Of a stretch of DNA of 64,000 nt, positions 43,101-52,410 are shown piece by piece. The notes beneath the pieces were generated by a model, which worked only from the letters and a program-made list of their open reading frames with translations, had not been told where the DNA came from and ran no database searches. Origin of the DNA: Paramicrobacterium sp051513965 (GTDB taxonomy: Bacteria > Actinomycetota > Actinomycetes > Actinomycetales > Microbacteriaceae). The position numbers and the translations under genes were made by a program. The stretch is taken from assembly GCF_051513965.1 (NCBI RefSeq), contig NZ_CP195847.1:2046001-2110000 (forward strand), in the 5' to 3' direction. The first letter of the stretch is position 1. Every line of letters begins with the position of its first letter.

Positions 43101-43993
43101 GGCGTCGGCATCCCACCATTCACATTGAGTGTCTCGCCGATCACGTAGCTCGACTCGGACGACGCGAGGAAGACGTATGCCGGCGCAAGCTCGGTCGGCT
43201 GGCCCGCGCGCCCCAGCGGAGTCTGCGTGCCGAACTCGGGCAGCTTCTCCTTCGGCTGGCCGTCGGAGACTTGAAGCGGCGTCCAGAACGGTCCCGGAGC
43301 GATCGCGTTGACACGGATGCCCTTCGGAGCGAGCTGCTGGCCGAGGCCCTTCGTGAAGTTGTTGATCGCGCCCTTCGTGGTGGCGTAGTCGACGAGTGTC
43401 GGCGAGGGCAGGTAGGCATTGACCGAGGTCGTGTTGATGATGGACGAGCCGGGCTCGAGGTGGTTCAGCGCGGCCTTGGTGATCCAGAACATGGCGTAGA
43501 CGTTCGTCTTGAGCGTCTCGTCGAACTGTTCGTCAGAGATGTCTTCGAGCGATTTCTGAGCGATCTGCTTGCCCGCGTTGTTGACGAGGATGTCAAGACC
43601 GCCGAGCTCGTCGACGGCGGCTTCCACGAGATCCTTGCAGTTCTGGGCGCTCGAGACGTCGGTGGGCAGGGCGACGGCCTTGCTGCCTTCCTTCGTGATC
43701 AGCTCTTCGACGTGTCGGGCATCCTTCTCCTCATCGGGCAAATACGCGATGGCGACGTCTGCGCCCTCGCGGGCGAACGCGATAGCCACCGCGGCGCCGA
43801 TTCCGGAGTCGCCGCCGGTGATGAGCGCCTTGCGGCCCTGGAGCCGGCCCGTGCCGCGGTACGTGTCTTCGCCGTGGTCCGTCTGCGGTTCGAGCTCGGC
43901 ATCGAGGCCGGGCTCCGGCTGGTCTTGCTTCGGCGGCTGGATCTTGGGGTATCGCGTGACGGGGTTCTGAAACGTCAATTGGTCGTGGGTCAC
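43097..43993 (-). CDS. SDR-family oxidoreductase (YghA/general stress type)
   Basis: 298 residues from GTG 43993. A hydrophilic lead (PVTRYPKIQPPKQDQPEPGL) precedes the Rossmann core: ALITGGDSGIGAAVAIAFA, ILVNNAGKQ, a catalytic Ser in IINTTSVNAY, then the Tyr-x3-Lys of VDYATTKGAI. The Pro-Gln-rich lead and the KQxAQKSLEDISDEQFD region are seen in YhdF/YghA-like aldehyde reductases linked to general stress. It probably reduces small carbonyl compounds with NADPH. The open frame extends far upstream but without coding character. Confidence 0.92.
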   Translation of the reverse strand: MTHDQLTFQNPVTRYPKIQPPKQDQPEPGLDAELEPQTDHGEDTYRGTGRLQGRKALITGGDSGIGAAVAIAFAREGADVAIAYLPDEEKDARHVEELITKEGSKAVALPTDVSSAQNCKDLVEAAVDELGGLDILVNNAGKQIAQKSLEDISDEQFDETLKTNVYAMFWITKAALNHLEPGSSIINTTSVNAYLPSPTLVDYATTKGAINNFTKGLGQQLAPKGIRVNAIAPGPFWTPLQVSDGQPKEKLPEFGTQTPLGRAGQPTELAPAYVFLASSESSYVIGETLNVNGGMPTP

Positions 43994-44139
43994 TGTTCTC
44001 GTTCCCTTCCGCGTGGACGTGGTCCGGTGCGAAGGCACAGCTGGCACCGGTTCGTTTACGCTAACCGCGCGGAGGATTCTCGGGCAGAGGCTTGCGCTTC
44101 GCCTGTCGCGGTGCTTACCCTCCCGATCGCCGAGGGGTG

Positions 44140-44736
44140 TCAGCCGAGAACAGTGCGTCCTTCGAACGCGCGGCCGAGCGTGACCTCGTCGGCGTACTCG
44201 AGGTCGCCGCCGACGGGCAGACCCGAGGCGAGTCGCGTGACGCGAATCTCGAGCGTGCCGAGCAGACGGCTCAGGTACGTCGCCGTGGCCTCCCCCTCGA
44301 GGTTGGGGTCGGTCGCGATGATGACCTCGGTGACGGTGCCGTCGGCGAGGCGCTGCATGAGCTCGCGGATGCGCAGGTCGTCGGGGCCGACGCCGTCGAT
44401 GGGGCTGATCGCTCCGCCGAGAACGTGGTACAGGCCGCGGAATTCGCGGGTGCGCTCGATCGCGACGACATCCTTGGCCTCTTCGACCACGCAGATGAAG
44501 GAGTGGTCGCGGCGCGGGTCGCGGCAGATGGAGCACTGCTCCTGCTCGGCCACGTTGCCGCAGATGTCGCAGAAGTGCACCTTGTCGCGCACTTCGACGA
44601 GCAGCTCGGCGAGGCGGGAGACATCGAACGATTCGGTCTGCACGATGTGGAACGCGATGCGCTGCGCAGACTTGGGCCCGATGCCCGGGAGCCGACCGAA
44701 TTCGTCGATCAGCTCTTGGACGATTCCTTCATACAT
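44140..44736 (-). CDS. recR: Recombination protein RecR
   Basis: 198 residues, exact family length. The N-terminal helix-hairpin-helix FGRLPGIGPKSAQRIAFHI binds DNA; a C4 zinc finger uses Cys56, Cys59, Cys68 and Cys71 (CDICG...CSICRD); the Toprim domain has VVEEAKDVVAIERTREF and ATDPNLEGEATATYL. RecR works with RecO and RecF to load RecA at gaps. It follows dnaX after 3 bases on the same strand; the ybaB gene that often sits between them in other bacteria is absent. Confidence 0.97.
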   Translation of the reverse strand: MYEGIVQELIDEFGRLPGIGPKSAQRIAFHIVQTESFDVSRLAELLVEVRDKVHFCDICGNVAEQEQCSICRDPRRDHSFICVVEEAKDVVAIERTREFRGLYHVLGGAISPIDGVGPDDLRIRELMQRLADGTVTEVIIATDPNLEGEATATYLSRLLGTLEIRVTRLASGLPVGGDLEYADEVTLGRAFEGRTVLG

Positions 44737-44739
44737 GGA

Positions 44740-47256
44740 CTAATTGAACCTCTGCGGCGGTGAATACTGCACTTCTTCGATGAACTTGGCGCGGAGCACC
44801 TCGCGGACGACCGCCTCGCCGTAGCGACGTCGCTGCTGCTGGCTCTGCTGCTGCGGCTGCGCCTGGGGCTGAGCCTGGGCCTGGGCCTGGGCCTGAACTT
44901 GTGCCTGGGGCACCTCGGTGTGAGGGGCAGGAACGGATGCCGGTGCGGGAGCCCCCGTCGCAGCGGGAGCCTCGGCCGTGGCGGGAGCGTCCGCGGGAGA
45001 CGCGTCATCTGCGACCGGAGAACTGGGGGCCGGTGCTGCTGCGGGAGGCGCACTCGGAGCTTCCGCGTGCGGTGCGGGAGCCGCCTGAACTGCGGCCGGT
45101 GCGGTGGATGCTGCAGTGGCTTCCGCACGGGCTTCGTCAGCCTTGAGATCTTCAGGGTCGTCGGCGGGAATCTGCACGACGTCCCACCCGGTGACCGGCC
45201 CTGCAGGCTGTGCGGGAGAACTCTGCGTCGGCGCGGCAGGTGCGCCGGGTGCCGGAGGCTCCGTGCGCTGCGCCGGTTGACGGCTCGCCTGCTGGCGGCC
45301 CTCCTGCGGCGGAGTGCTCCGCTGCGGCGGTACCTGACGCGGGGCCGCCTGTGGAGAGCGGGAGTACGCCCCGTCGTCCGGCGGAGCGGCGTCTTCGTAC
45401 GGGTCGAACGGCGGCTCGTCGACCGGCGGTGCCCAGTCGGCCTGCCCAACCGCGCCTGACGGGGCCGCTGGCGCAGGCTCCTCGGGCTCCGACGGCGCCT
45501 CGGCCGGTGCCGAGCGGTGCGGCTCGCGCGGCGCAGCCTGGGTCGGAGCCGTCGCGGCGGCGGGACGGGGCCCGCGCTCGGCACCCTCGACCTTCGCGAT
45601 GTACTTCACGCGAAGCCCGAGCACACTCTCGATCGCGGAGCGCAGGTGCTCGCTCGGGCCATCGCCCGCGGTCAGCTTCTTGAACGCCTCGACGTCTTTG
45701 GGGCTCGGGAAGACGAGCGTGAGAATGTCGTCTTTCAGGTCGCGCACATCAGCGTTCATCGCGAGCATCCACGATGCGCGCTTGCGCTGGGCGACCTGTT
45801 CGAGAACCTCGGGCCACGCATCGCGCAGCAGCTGCAGCGTCACCGGACCGGTCGGCTTCTGTCGCTTCGGCGGCTCGGGAGCGGACTCCGGCGTGCTCGG
45901 AGCGGCCTGAGGCGTCTTGGGGGTCGGCGCGGTCGGAGCCTCGGCGGTCGGCGGTGTCGCCGGGCTCGGCGACGAGGGCACGTGCCCCGAGGCATCCTGA
46001 TTCGGACTCGACGCGGGTGTACTCGGTCGCGCACTGCTCGCCGGAGCAGCGCTCGGCGTCGGTGCGTATGACGCGGCGGGAGCGGCATCCGTGGGCATGC
46101 CCGCCCGACGTTCGAGTCGCTCGACGCGGGCGAGCGCACCGCGCTCCGTCGCATCGAGAGCGGGCACGAGCATGCGCGCGATCATCAGCTCGAGGTGCAG
46201 CTTCGGCGACGTCGCGCCGGTCATCTCGGTCAGCGCCGAGTTCGCGATGTCAGCGGTGCGTGACAGCTCCGCCTGACCGAACAGCGCTGCCTGAGCGGTC
46301 ATGCGATCGAGTTCCTCCTGCGGAACGCCGCGAAGGACGGATGCCGCGTTGCCCTGCGCCGCCTCCACGATGATCAGGTCGCGCAGCCGCTCGAGCAGGT
46401 CGTCGACGAACCGACGAGGGTCCTGCCCGGTCTGAATGACACGATCCACCGACTCGAACGCTGCAGAGGCGTCGTGGCGTCCGATCGCGTCGATGACGTC
46501 GTCGAGCAGCGCGGCGTGAGTGTAGCCCAGCAGCGCGACAGCGCGCTCGTAGCCGACCGTCGAGTGGTCGGACCCGGCCATCAGCTGGTCGAGCAGCGAC
46601 AGCGTGTCACGCGGTGAGCCTCCACCGGCGCGTACGACGAGCGGAAGCACGCCCGGCTCAACCTGCACGCTCTCCTCATCGCAGAGCTTCTGCGTGTAGT
46701 CGAGCATGAGCGCGGGCGGAACGAGCCGGAACGGATAGTGGTGCGTGCGCGAGCGGATCGTGCCGATCACCTTGTCGGGCTCCGTCGTCGCGAAGATGAA
46801 CTTCACGTGCGGCGGTGGCTCCTCCACGATCTTCAGCAGAGCGTTGAAGCCCTGCGGCGTGACCATGTGCGCCTCGTCGAGGATGAAGATCTTGAAGCGA
46901 TCGCGTGCTGGCGCGAAGATCGCCCGCTCACGCAGATCACGAGCGTCGTCGACACCGTTGTGGCTCGCGGCGTCGATCTCGACCACGTCGAGCGACCCTC
47001 CGCCGCTGCGGCCGAGCTCGACACAGCTCGGGCATGTGCCGCACGGGGTGTCCGTCGGCCCCTCAGCGCAGTTGAGGCAGCGAGCGAGGATGCGGGCAGA
47101 CGTCGTCTTGCCGCACCCCCGCGGACCGCTGAACAGATAGGCGTGATTGACCCGGTCGGCACGCAGTGCGGTGCGCAGCGGATCGGTCACCTGTGACTGC
47201 CCGATCATCTCTGCGAAGGTCTCGGGGCGATAACGTCGATACAGGGCGGTAACCAC
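44740..47256 (-). CDS. dnaX: DNA polymerase III subunit gamma/tau
   Basis: 838 residues from GTG 47256. The AAA+ domain has Walker A GPRGCGKTT (44-52), zinc cysteines 63, 72, 75 and 78, Walker B IFILDEAHM and the sensor block FIFATTEPDKV. Residues ~370 onward are a long Ala/Pro/Gln-rich region interrupted by a folded part (LLRDAWPEVLEQVAQRKRASWML, core RDAWPEVLEQV), and close with an alternating Gln-Ala tract coded by a hexamer repeat at ~44860-44910. The clamp loader ties the replicative polymerases to helicase and loads beta clamps. The final 20 residues (VVREVLRAKFIEEV) resemble the tau end. No frameshift signal for a short gamma form was identified. Confidence 0.96.
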   Translation of the reverse strand: MVTALYRRYRPETFAEMIGQSQVTDPLRTALRADRVNHAYLFSGPRGCGKTTSARILARCLNCAEGPTDTPCGTCPSCVELGRSGGGSLDVVEIDAASHNGVDDARDLRERAIFAPARDRFKIFILDEAHMVTPQGFNALLKIVEEPPPHVKFIFATTEPDKVIGTIRSRTHHYPFRLVPPALMLDYTQKLCDEESVQVEPGVLPLVVRAGGGSPRDTLSLLDQLMAGSDHSTVGYERAVALLGYTHAALLDDVIDAIGRHDASAAFESVDRVIQTGQDPRRFVDDLLERLRDLIIVEAAQGNAASVLRGVPQEELDRMTAQAALFGQAELSRTADIANSALTEMTGATSPKLHLELMIARMLVPALDATERGALARVERLERRAGMPTDAAPAASYAPTPSAAPASSARPSTPASSPNQDASGHVPSSPSPATPPTAEAPTAPTPKTPQAAPSTPESAPEPPKRQKPTGPVTLQLLRDAWPEVLEQVAQRKRASWMLAMNADVRDLKDDILTLVFPSPKDVEAFKKLTAGDGPSEHLRSAIESVLGLRVKYIAKVEGAERGPRPAAATAPTQAAPREPHRSAPAEAPSEPEEPAPAAPSGAVGQADWAPPVDEPPFDPYEDAAPPDDGAYSRSPQAAPRQVPPQRSTPPQEGRQQASRQPAQRTEPPAPGAPAAPTQSSPAQPAGPVTGWDVVQIPADDPEDLKADEARAEATAASTAPAAVQAAPAPHAEAPSAPPAAAPAPSSPVADDASPADAPATAEAPAATGAPAPASVPAPHTEVPQAQVQAQAQAQAQPQAQPQQQSQQQRRRYGEAVVREVLRAKFIEEVQYSPPQRFN

Positions 47257-47298
47257 GTCTCAATGGTAGTGGTCACGTCTGACAAACGGGTGGCCTGT

Positions 47299-49059
47299 TC
47301 AGAACTCCGTGTGCCCCAGATCGAGTCCCTCGACGAAGCGCCCGACGGGCTTCGCCGCGGCATCCAGCTCGAGCACCGTGAGGCGGTTCTCGCCGACGCG
47401 CAGCACCGGTGCCGGAACATACAGCGTCCGCTGCGGTCCGCGTCGCCAGTAGCGCCCCAGATTGAAGCCGTTGACCCACACGACGCCCTTGCCCCAGCCC
47501 GGCAGGGTGAGGAACAGATCGTGCGTCTCCGTGAGCTCGAAGGATGCCTGCGCGACAGCCGGCCCCGCGATGGGCGTGCCTGCGGCCACCGCCCCGCCGG
47601 CGAGCGCCGACGGAATCGCCTGAGCATCGATCGCCTTCAGAACCCACCCCATGAGCGGTTCGCCGTCGAGAAGCGCCGGCCCGATGAGGCCCTTGGCCTC
47701 CCCCAGACGGTCGCCGTAGTTCACACGACCCTGGTCTTCGACGAGGACGTCGATGACGCCCGCGCCGGCGGGAACGCGGATCGCCACGTCGTGCTGGTCG
47801 CGGCTCAGCGTGCCGATGGGCTCGCCGTTGAAGAACACGCGTGCCCGGTCGCGCACATCGTCGAACGAGAGCACGCGGGGCGCGTCGGCGGAGCCGATGG
47901 ATGCCGTATACAGCCCGAATCCTCGATCGTGCCCGAGCTCGTCGAAGCTCGGCACCTCGTCCGCCTCCAGGGTCTGTGCGACAACGGCATCCGGTAGCGG
48001 AAGCAGCGGTGCGACGGCCTCGATGTCGACGTCGAACACGGGCGCTGGCTGTGCCTTTGCGGGCTCGTCGGAGGGAACCGGCGCGTACTTCGCGATGACA
48101 TCGCGGAACGCCCAGTACTTCTCGGTCGGGTTGCCCGCCTCATCGAGCGGAGCGTCGTAGTCGTAGCTCGTCACGGTGGGCTGATAGACGCCCTTGTCGT
48201 TGGCGCCGTTCGTGAAGCCGAAGTTGGTGCCGCCGTGGAACATGTAGACGTTGACCGAAGCGCCTACTGAGAGCAGGTCGTCGAGCGCTTGCGCGGCATC
48301 CTCTGTCGATGTGGTGTGGTGGTGCGCGCCCCAGTGGTCGAACCAGCCGTTCCAGAGCTCGGAGCACATGAGGGGCCCCGTCGGCTGATGCCTGCGCAGC
48401 GATGCCAGGCGCTCGGGCACACGCGAGCCGAACGACCCTGTCTTGTGCAGCTCGGGGAGGCTGCCGTTCTCGAGCATGTCGGGCTCCGGCTGATCGACCG
48501 TCGTGAACGGGACCTCGATGCCGTGGCCGCGGGTCATGGCGATGAGCTCGCCCAGGTAATCCTTGTCGCTGCCGTACGCGCCGTACTCGTTCTCGATCTG
48601 AACGAGCACGACAGGGCCGCCGCGATCGATCTGGTGGCGGGCGACGATCGGCAGCACGTGGTCGAAGAAGGTCTTCGTGTGCGTCAGGTACGCCGGGTCA
48701 CTTGTGCGGATGCGGATGCCGTCTTCGCGCAGCAGCCAGGCGGGAAGTCCGCCGTTGTCCCACTCAGCGCAGATGTACGGTCCGGGGCGCACGATCGCGT
48801 GCATCCCTTCCTCGGCGATGACGGTGAGGAACCGGTCGAGATCGAGCCCACCCGAGAGGTCGAACGCGTCGGGCGTTGGCGCGTGCTCGTTCCAGGCGAT
48901 GTAGGTCTCGATGGTGTTGAGGCCCATCTGACGGGCTTTGCGGATGCGGTCACGCCACAGATCCGGGTGAACCCGGAAATAGTGCAGGGCACCCGAGAGG
49001 ATCTGCATCGGTTCTCCGTCGAGCAGAAAATCGTGGTCGCCAATCTCAAAGCGGCTCAT
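47299..49059 (-). CDS. Beta-galactosidase, GH35
   Basis: 586 residues, no signal peptide, so cytoplasmic. The TIM barrel opens LDGEPMQILSGALHYFRVHP and has RPGPYICAEWDNGGLPAWLL (core PGPYICAEWDNGG); the acid/base is Glu158 in QIENEYG and the nucleophile Glu234 in CSELWNGWFDHWG. C-terminal beta domains include the GWGKGVVWVNGFNLGRYW lectin-like block. It should release terminal beta-galactose from imported oligosaccharides. It is the last gene of the sugar ABC operon, 86 bases after the binding-protein gene and beyond the hairpin 49097-49120. Confidence 0.95.
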   Translation of the reverse strand: MSRFEIGDHDFLLDGEPMQILSGALHYFRVHPDLWRDRIRKARQMGLNTIETYIAWNEHAPTPDAFDLSGGLDLDRFLTVIAEEGMHAIVRPGPYICAEWDNGGLPAWLLREDGIRIRTSDPAYLTHTKTFFDHVLPIVARHQIDRGGPVVLVQIENEYGAYGSDKDYLGELIAMTRGHGIEVPFTTVDQPEPDMLENGSLPELHKTGSFGSRVPERLASLRRHQPTGPLMCSELWNGWFDHWGAHHHTTSTEDAAQALDDLLSVGASVNVYMFHGGTNFGFTNGANDKGVYQPTVTSYDYDAPLDEAGNPTEKYWAFRDVIAKYAPVPSDEPAKAQPAPVFDVDIEAVAPLLPLPDAVVAQTLEADEVPSFDELGHDRGFGLYTASIGSADAPRVLSFDDVRDRARVFFNGEPIGTLSRDQHDVAIRVPAGAGVIDVLVEDQGRVNYGDRLGEAKGLIGPALLDGEPLMGWVLKAIDAQAIPSALAGGAVAAGTPIAGPAVAQASFELTETHDLFLTLPGWGKGVVWVNGFNLGRYWRRGPQRTLYVPAPVLRVGENRLTVLELDAAAKPVGRFVEGLDLGHTEF

Positions 49060-49096
49060 CTGTAGGTCCTTTCGTCATGCCCCGCGGGCAGAGTGC

Positions 49097-49120
49097 GGGC
49101 CGGCGGCGAACCGCCGGCCC
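49097..49120 (-). terminator. Intercistronic hairpin with UUCG loop
   Basis: A perfect 10-bp stem GGGCCGGCGG / CCGCCGGCCC has the loop TTCG on the minus strand. It lies between the binding-protein gene and the GH35 gene, with no T run, and could act as an attenuator or a 3' end stabiliser for the upstream message. Confidence 0.6.
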
Positions 49121-49145
49121 ACGGTTGTTGCGTCTTCTGTGCGAC

Positions 49146-50483
49146 TCAGTCGGTGATGGTGAAGCCCTGCTCCGAGCCGTACTTCTTCTGCGCCTTCGCC
49201 CAGTCCTGCAGACCCGCATTCAGGTCGCTGTGGTTGGCGTAGGACTGCCCGACAGTGTCGCCGTACACGCTGTTCGCGTACACCTGGAAGGGCGCGTACT
49301 GCCGCCCCTCGACGACGTTGTCGGCCGCCTCGGAGAGCACCTTGTTGATCTGCTGCCCGCCGAAGTACTCGCTCTCGTGGTTGAGGAACTCGTCGCTCTG
49401 CAGGTCAGCGGTGGTCGACGGGAATCCGCCCATGTCGATCGAGATGCTCGTGCCGGCCTCTTCGGCGTTCATGAACTTCACGAACGCGGCAGCGACGGCC
49501 TTGTTCTCCGACTGCGCGAGCACTGCGTCACCGGAACCGCCGTTCTCAGCGGTCGCCGTGTCACCCTTCTCGTACTGCGGCATCGGGGCGACACGCCACT
49601 CACCGGATGCCTCGGGAGCCTGACCCTCGAGGTTTCCAGGCATCCACGCGCCGATGATCAGCGTGGCGATCGTGCCGTCGCTGAGGCCGCGGAACCACTC
49701 ATCGCTCCACGAGCTGGTGGGAGCGAGCAGGTCGTTCTCGACGAGCTCGTTCCAGGTGTCAGCCCACTTCTTCGAGCCCTCGTCCTGGAAGTCGATGCCG
49801 ACGTTCGTGCCGTCCACGGTGTACGGGTGGCCGCCGGCCTGCCAGATCATGCTCGTGGTGAAACCGGCATCCCCCGTGTCACTCGTGATGTACGACTTCG
49901 GGTCCGCCTCGTGGATCTTCTTGCCGGCTGCGATGTACTCGTCCCACGTCTCGGGAACCTCGATGCCGTGCTTCTCGAAGACGTCCTTGCGGTAGAACAT
50001 CGCCATGGGGCCGGAGTCCTGCGGCAGACCGTAGAGCGCGTCGTCCATCGTCATGGAGTTCCACGTCGATGCCGTGAACTTGCTCTCGAGGTCGCCGAAG
50101 CCGAACTCGTTGAGGTCGACGAGCGACTCTCTCAGCACGAACTGCGGCATGGCGTAGTACTCGATCTGCGCAACGTCGGGGGCGCCCGAGCCGGCCTTGA
50201 TGGCGTTCTGCAGCTTCGTGTACTGGTCGTTGCCGGTGCCGACGTTCTCGACGTTCACGGTGATCTTCGGGTACTTCTCTTCGAAGGCCTCGGCGATCTT
50301 CTCGACAGCCGGAGCCCACGCCCAGACCGTGATCGTGGTCTCCTTCTGGAGTGCCTCCTCGATGTCGCCCGCGCTGCCGCCGCTTCCGGAGTCGGAGGAG
50401 CAGCCCACGAGCGAGGCTCCGAGGGCGAAGGCCGCGGTCGCGATCGCGACTGCGCGTGCTCCGCGCTTTCTGTTGAGAGACAT
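49146..50483 (-). CDS. Sugar ABC transporter substrate-binding lipoprotein
   Basis: 445 residues from ATG 50483, with AAAGGACAGAG upstream; the longer frame overlaps the permease gene and is spurious. The signal peptide ends in SLVGC with lipid-anchor Cys28. The family 1 binding-protein fold shows ITVWAWAPAVEKIAEAFEEK-like text (core TVWAWAPAVEKIAEAFE), ITVNVENVGTGNDQYTKLQ and YGLPQDSGPMAMFYRKD. It binds an oligosaccharide outside the cell; the GH35 gene downstream points to a beta-galactoside. In operon with both permeases. Confidence 0.94.
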   Translation of the reverse strand: MSLNRKRGARAVAIATAAFALGASLVGCSSDSGSGGSAGDIEEALQKETTITVWAWAPAVEKIAEAFEEKYPKITVNVENVGTGNDQYTKLQNAIKAGSGAPDVAQIEYYAMPQFVLRESLVDLNEFGFGDLESKFTASTWNSMTMDDALYGLPQDSGPMAMFYRKDVFEKHGIEVPETWDEYIAAGKKIHEADPKSYITSDTGDAGFTTSMIWQAGGHPYTVDGTNVGIDFQDEGSKKWADTWNELVENDLLAPTSSWSDEWFRGLSDGTIATLIIGAWMPGNLEGQAPEASGEWRVAPMPQYEKGDTATAENGGSGDAVLAQSENKAVAAAFVKFMNAEEAGTSISIDMGGFPSTTADLQSDEFLNHESEYFGGQQINKVLSEAADNVVEGRQYAPFQVYANSVYGDTVGQSYANHSDLNAGLQDWAKAQKKYGSEQGFTITD

Positions 50484-50527
50484 CTCTGTCCTTTCGAGTT
50501 GATGGTGCTGTGTGTTTGGAGGTGGAG

Positions 50528-51448
50528 CTACTTGACGCTTCCCGCAGACAGACCGGACTGCCAGTACCGCTGCATGAAGAGGAAGGCGATGACGATCGGA
50601 ACGATGGTGAGGAGCGAACCGGTGATGACGAGGTTGTAGATCGCTTCGCCGCCGGCGGTGCTCGCCTGGGCGTTCCACTGGTTCAGGCCGACGGTGAGCG
50701 GATACCACGTCGATTCGCTCAGCATGATGAGCGGAAGGAAGTAGTTGTTCCAGGTCGCGACCATCGTGAAGAGCAGCACGGTGATGAATCCGGGCGCCAG
50801 CAGTCGAAGGCTGATCGTGAAGAACGTGCGCATCTCCCCCGCGCCGTCGACACGTGCGGCCTCGAGGATCTCCGTCGGGACGGCCTCCATGGCGTACGTC
50901 CACACGAGGTAGAGGCCGAACGGGCTGATGAGCGACGGGATGATGATCGACCAGCCGGTGTTCGTGAGGCCGAGCTCGCTGAACATCAGGAAGGTCGGAA
51001 CCGCGAGCGCGGTGCCCGGAACTGCGACCGCGCCGAGGATGACCGCGAAGACAGCCTTCTTGCCCGGGAAGTCGAACTTGGCGAGGCCGTAGCCCGCGAG
51101 TGTCGCGAGGAAGGTCGCGCCGCCTGCCCCGACGACCACGTAGAGGACCGTGTTGCCGAGCCAGCGCACGAACTCGCCGTCGTGATAGGTGAGCACCTGC
51201 GCGATGTTGTCGAACAGCGCGAAGTCTCCGCTGAACCACAGACCGAACGAGGAGAACAGCGCCTCCTGGGTCTTCGACGAGTTCACGATGAGCCAGAAGA
51301 GCGGCAGAAGCGAGTACACCAGCATGATGCACATCACGACCGTGAGCCAGATCGACTTGCGCTTGCGGTTCGGGGTCGAGCGGTCGAGGCGCGGACGTCG
51401 TGCCTTCTTGGCCGGGGCGAGGCTTGCTTGCATCGTCGGTGCGCTCAT
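50528..51448 (-). CDS. Sugar ABC transporter permease (MalG type)
   Basis: 306 residues with six membrane helices. The ATPase-contact EAA loop is EILEAARVDGAGEMRTFFTI (core EAARVDGAGEMRTF), and WNNYFLPLIML is the typical MalG block after it. With the partner permease at 51451-52356 it forms the sugar channel. No ATPase gene accompanies the operon; a shared MsiK-like ATPase elsewhere is usual in actinobacteria. Two bases separate it from the upstream permease stop. Confidence 0.94.
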   Translation of the reverse strand: MSAPTMQASLAPAKKARRPRLDRSTPNRKRKSIWLTVVMCIMLVYSLLPLFWLIVNSSKTQEALFSSFGLWFSGDFALFDNIAQVLTYHDGEFVRWLGNTVLYVVVGAGGATFLATLAGYGLAKFDFPGKKAVFAVILGAVAVPGTALAVPTFLMFSELGLTNTGWSIIIPSLISPFGLYLVWTYAMEAVPTEILEAARVDGAGEMRTFFTISLRLLAPGFITVLLFTMVATWNNYFLPLIMLSESTWYPLTVGLNQWNAQASTAGGEAIYNLVITGSLLTIVPIVIAFLFMQRYWQSGLSAGSVK

Positions 51449-51450
51449 GA

Positions 51451-52356
51451 TCAGGAGTCCTTCCGTGAACCGGACAGCTGGACCACGTACGCGATGATCA
51501 TCGTCGCGAGGCCCATGATGATCGCGATCGCTGCCGAGTAGTTGTACTGCTGACCCGCGAACGAGAGGTTGTAGGCGTACATGTTCGGTGTGAAGTACGT
51601 GCTGATCGAGTTCGGGGCGAGCGACTGCAAAATGTTCGGCTCATTGAAGAGCTGGAAGCTGCCGATGATGGAGAAGATTGTCGCGATGACGAGTGCTCCC
51701 TTGATGGAGGGCAGCTTGATGCTGCGGATCACGCGCATCGCTCCCGCCCCATCGAGTTCGGCCGCTTCGTAGAGCTCGCCGGGAATCACGCGCAGAGCTG
51801 AGTAGAAGATCAGCATGTTGTAGCCCACGAACTCCCACGTCACGATGTTGCCGATCGACAGCAGTACCCAGCTGTTCGAGAGCGGATCGGGAATGTGAAC
51901 GCCGAACGCGTCATTGATGTTGCCCACGAGACCGAAGCGATCGCCGTAGATGAAGCCCCACATCAGCGCAGCGACGACCGCGGGGACGGCGTACGGCAGG
52001 AAGATCGAGATGCGGAACATGCCCGAGAAGTGCAGCCTGGCGCTGTCGATCGCCATCGCCGCGACGAGTGCCAGCACGAGCATGATCGGCACCTGCACGA
52101 CGAGGAACAGCGTCACGCGCCACAGAGCATCCCAGAACTTCGGGTCGCCGAGCGCCTGCGCATAGTTGTCGAACCACACGAACGAGTTGCCGCCGACGAG
52201 CTGATCTCTGAAGAAGCTCAGATAGATCGAGTAGATCACCGGGGCGATGAACACGATCGCGAAGACGATCATGAACGGACCGACGAATGACCAGCCGGTC
52301 CAGTCGCGGCGATCTCGCCGAACCTGAGGTGGTGTGAGTGTCTGCGTTGACGTCAT
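51451..52356 (-). CDS. Sugar ABC transporter permease (MalF/UgpA type)
   Basis: 301 residues with six membrane helices. The EAA loop is GELYEAAELDGAGAMRVIRS (core YEAAELDGAGAMRV); NSFVWFDNYAQALGDPKFWDAL (core FDNYAQALGDPKFW) is the usual first extracellular loop. First gene of the sugar operon; its ATG at 52356 lies 20 bases from the first LacI-type operator, so repression would act directly at its promoter. Confidence 0.94.
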   Translation of the reverse strand: MTSTQTLTPPQVRRDRRDWTGWSFVGPFMIVFAIVFIAPVIYSIYLSFFRDQLVGGNSFVWFDNYAQALGDPKFWDALWRVTLFLVVQVPIMLVLALVAAMAIDSARLHFSGMFRISIFLPYAVPAVVAALMWGFIYGDRFGLVGNINDAFGVHIPDPLSNSWVLLSIGNIVTWEFVGYNMLIFYSALRVIPGELYEAAELDGAGAMRVIRSIKLPSIKGALVIATIFSIIGSFQLFNEPNILQSLAPNSISTYFTPNMYAYNLSFAGQQYNYSAAIAIIMGLATMIIAYVVQLSGSRKDS

Positions 52357-52375
52357 GAGAGCTTTCGTCGTGGGG

Positions 52376-52391
52376 ATGTTTACGCAAACAT
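52376..52391. promoter_or_regulatory. LacI-family operator 1
   Basis: ATGTTTACGCAAACAT is a palindrome with one central mismatch (CGC where operator 2 has CGT). It is 20 bases upstream of the first permease gene. Confidence 0.82.
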
Positions 52392-52410
52392 CCTAGGGAT
52401 GAAACTTGAT

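Noticed and set aside
44740..47256. Programmed frameshift in dnaX giving a short gamma subunit
   Set aside because: No A-rich slippery sequence with a following stem was identified in this GC-rich gene.
50484..51332. Upstream extension of the sugar-binding lipoprotein frame
   Set aside because: It overlaps the permease gene and would destroy the lipoprotein signal peptide; ATG 50483 has a good ribosome site.
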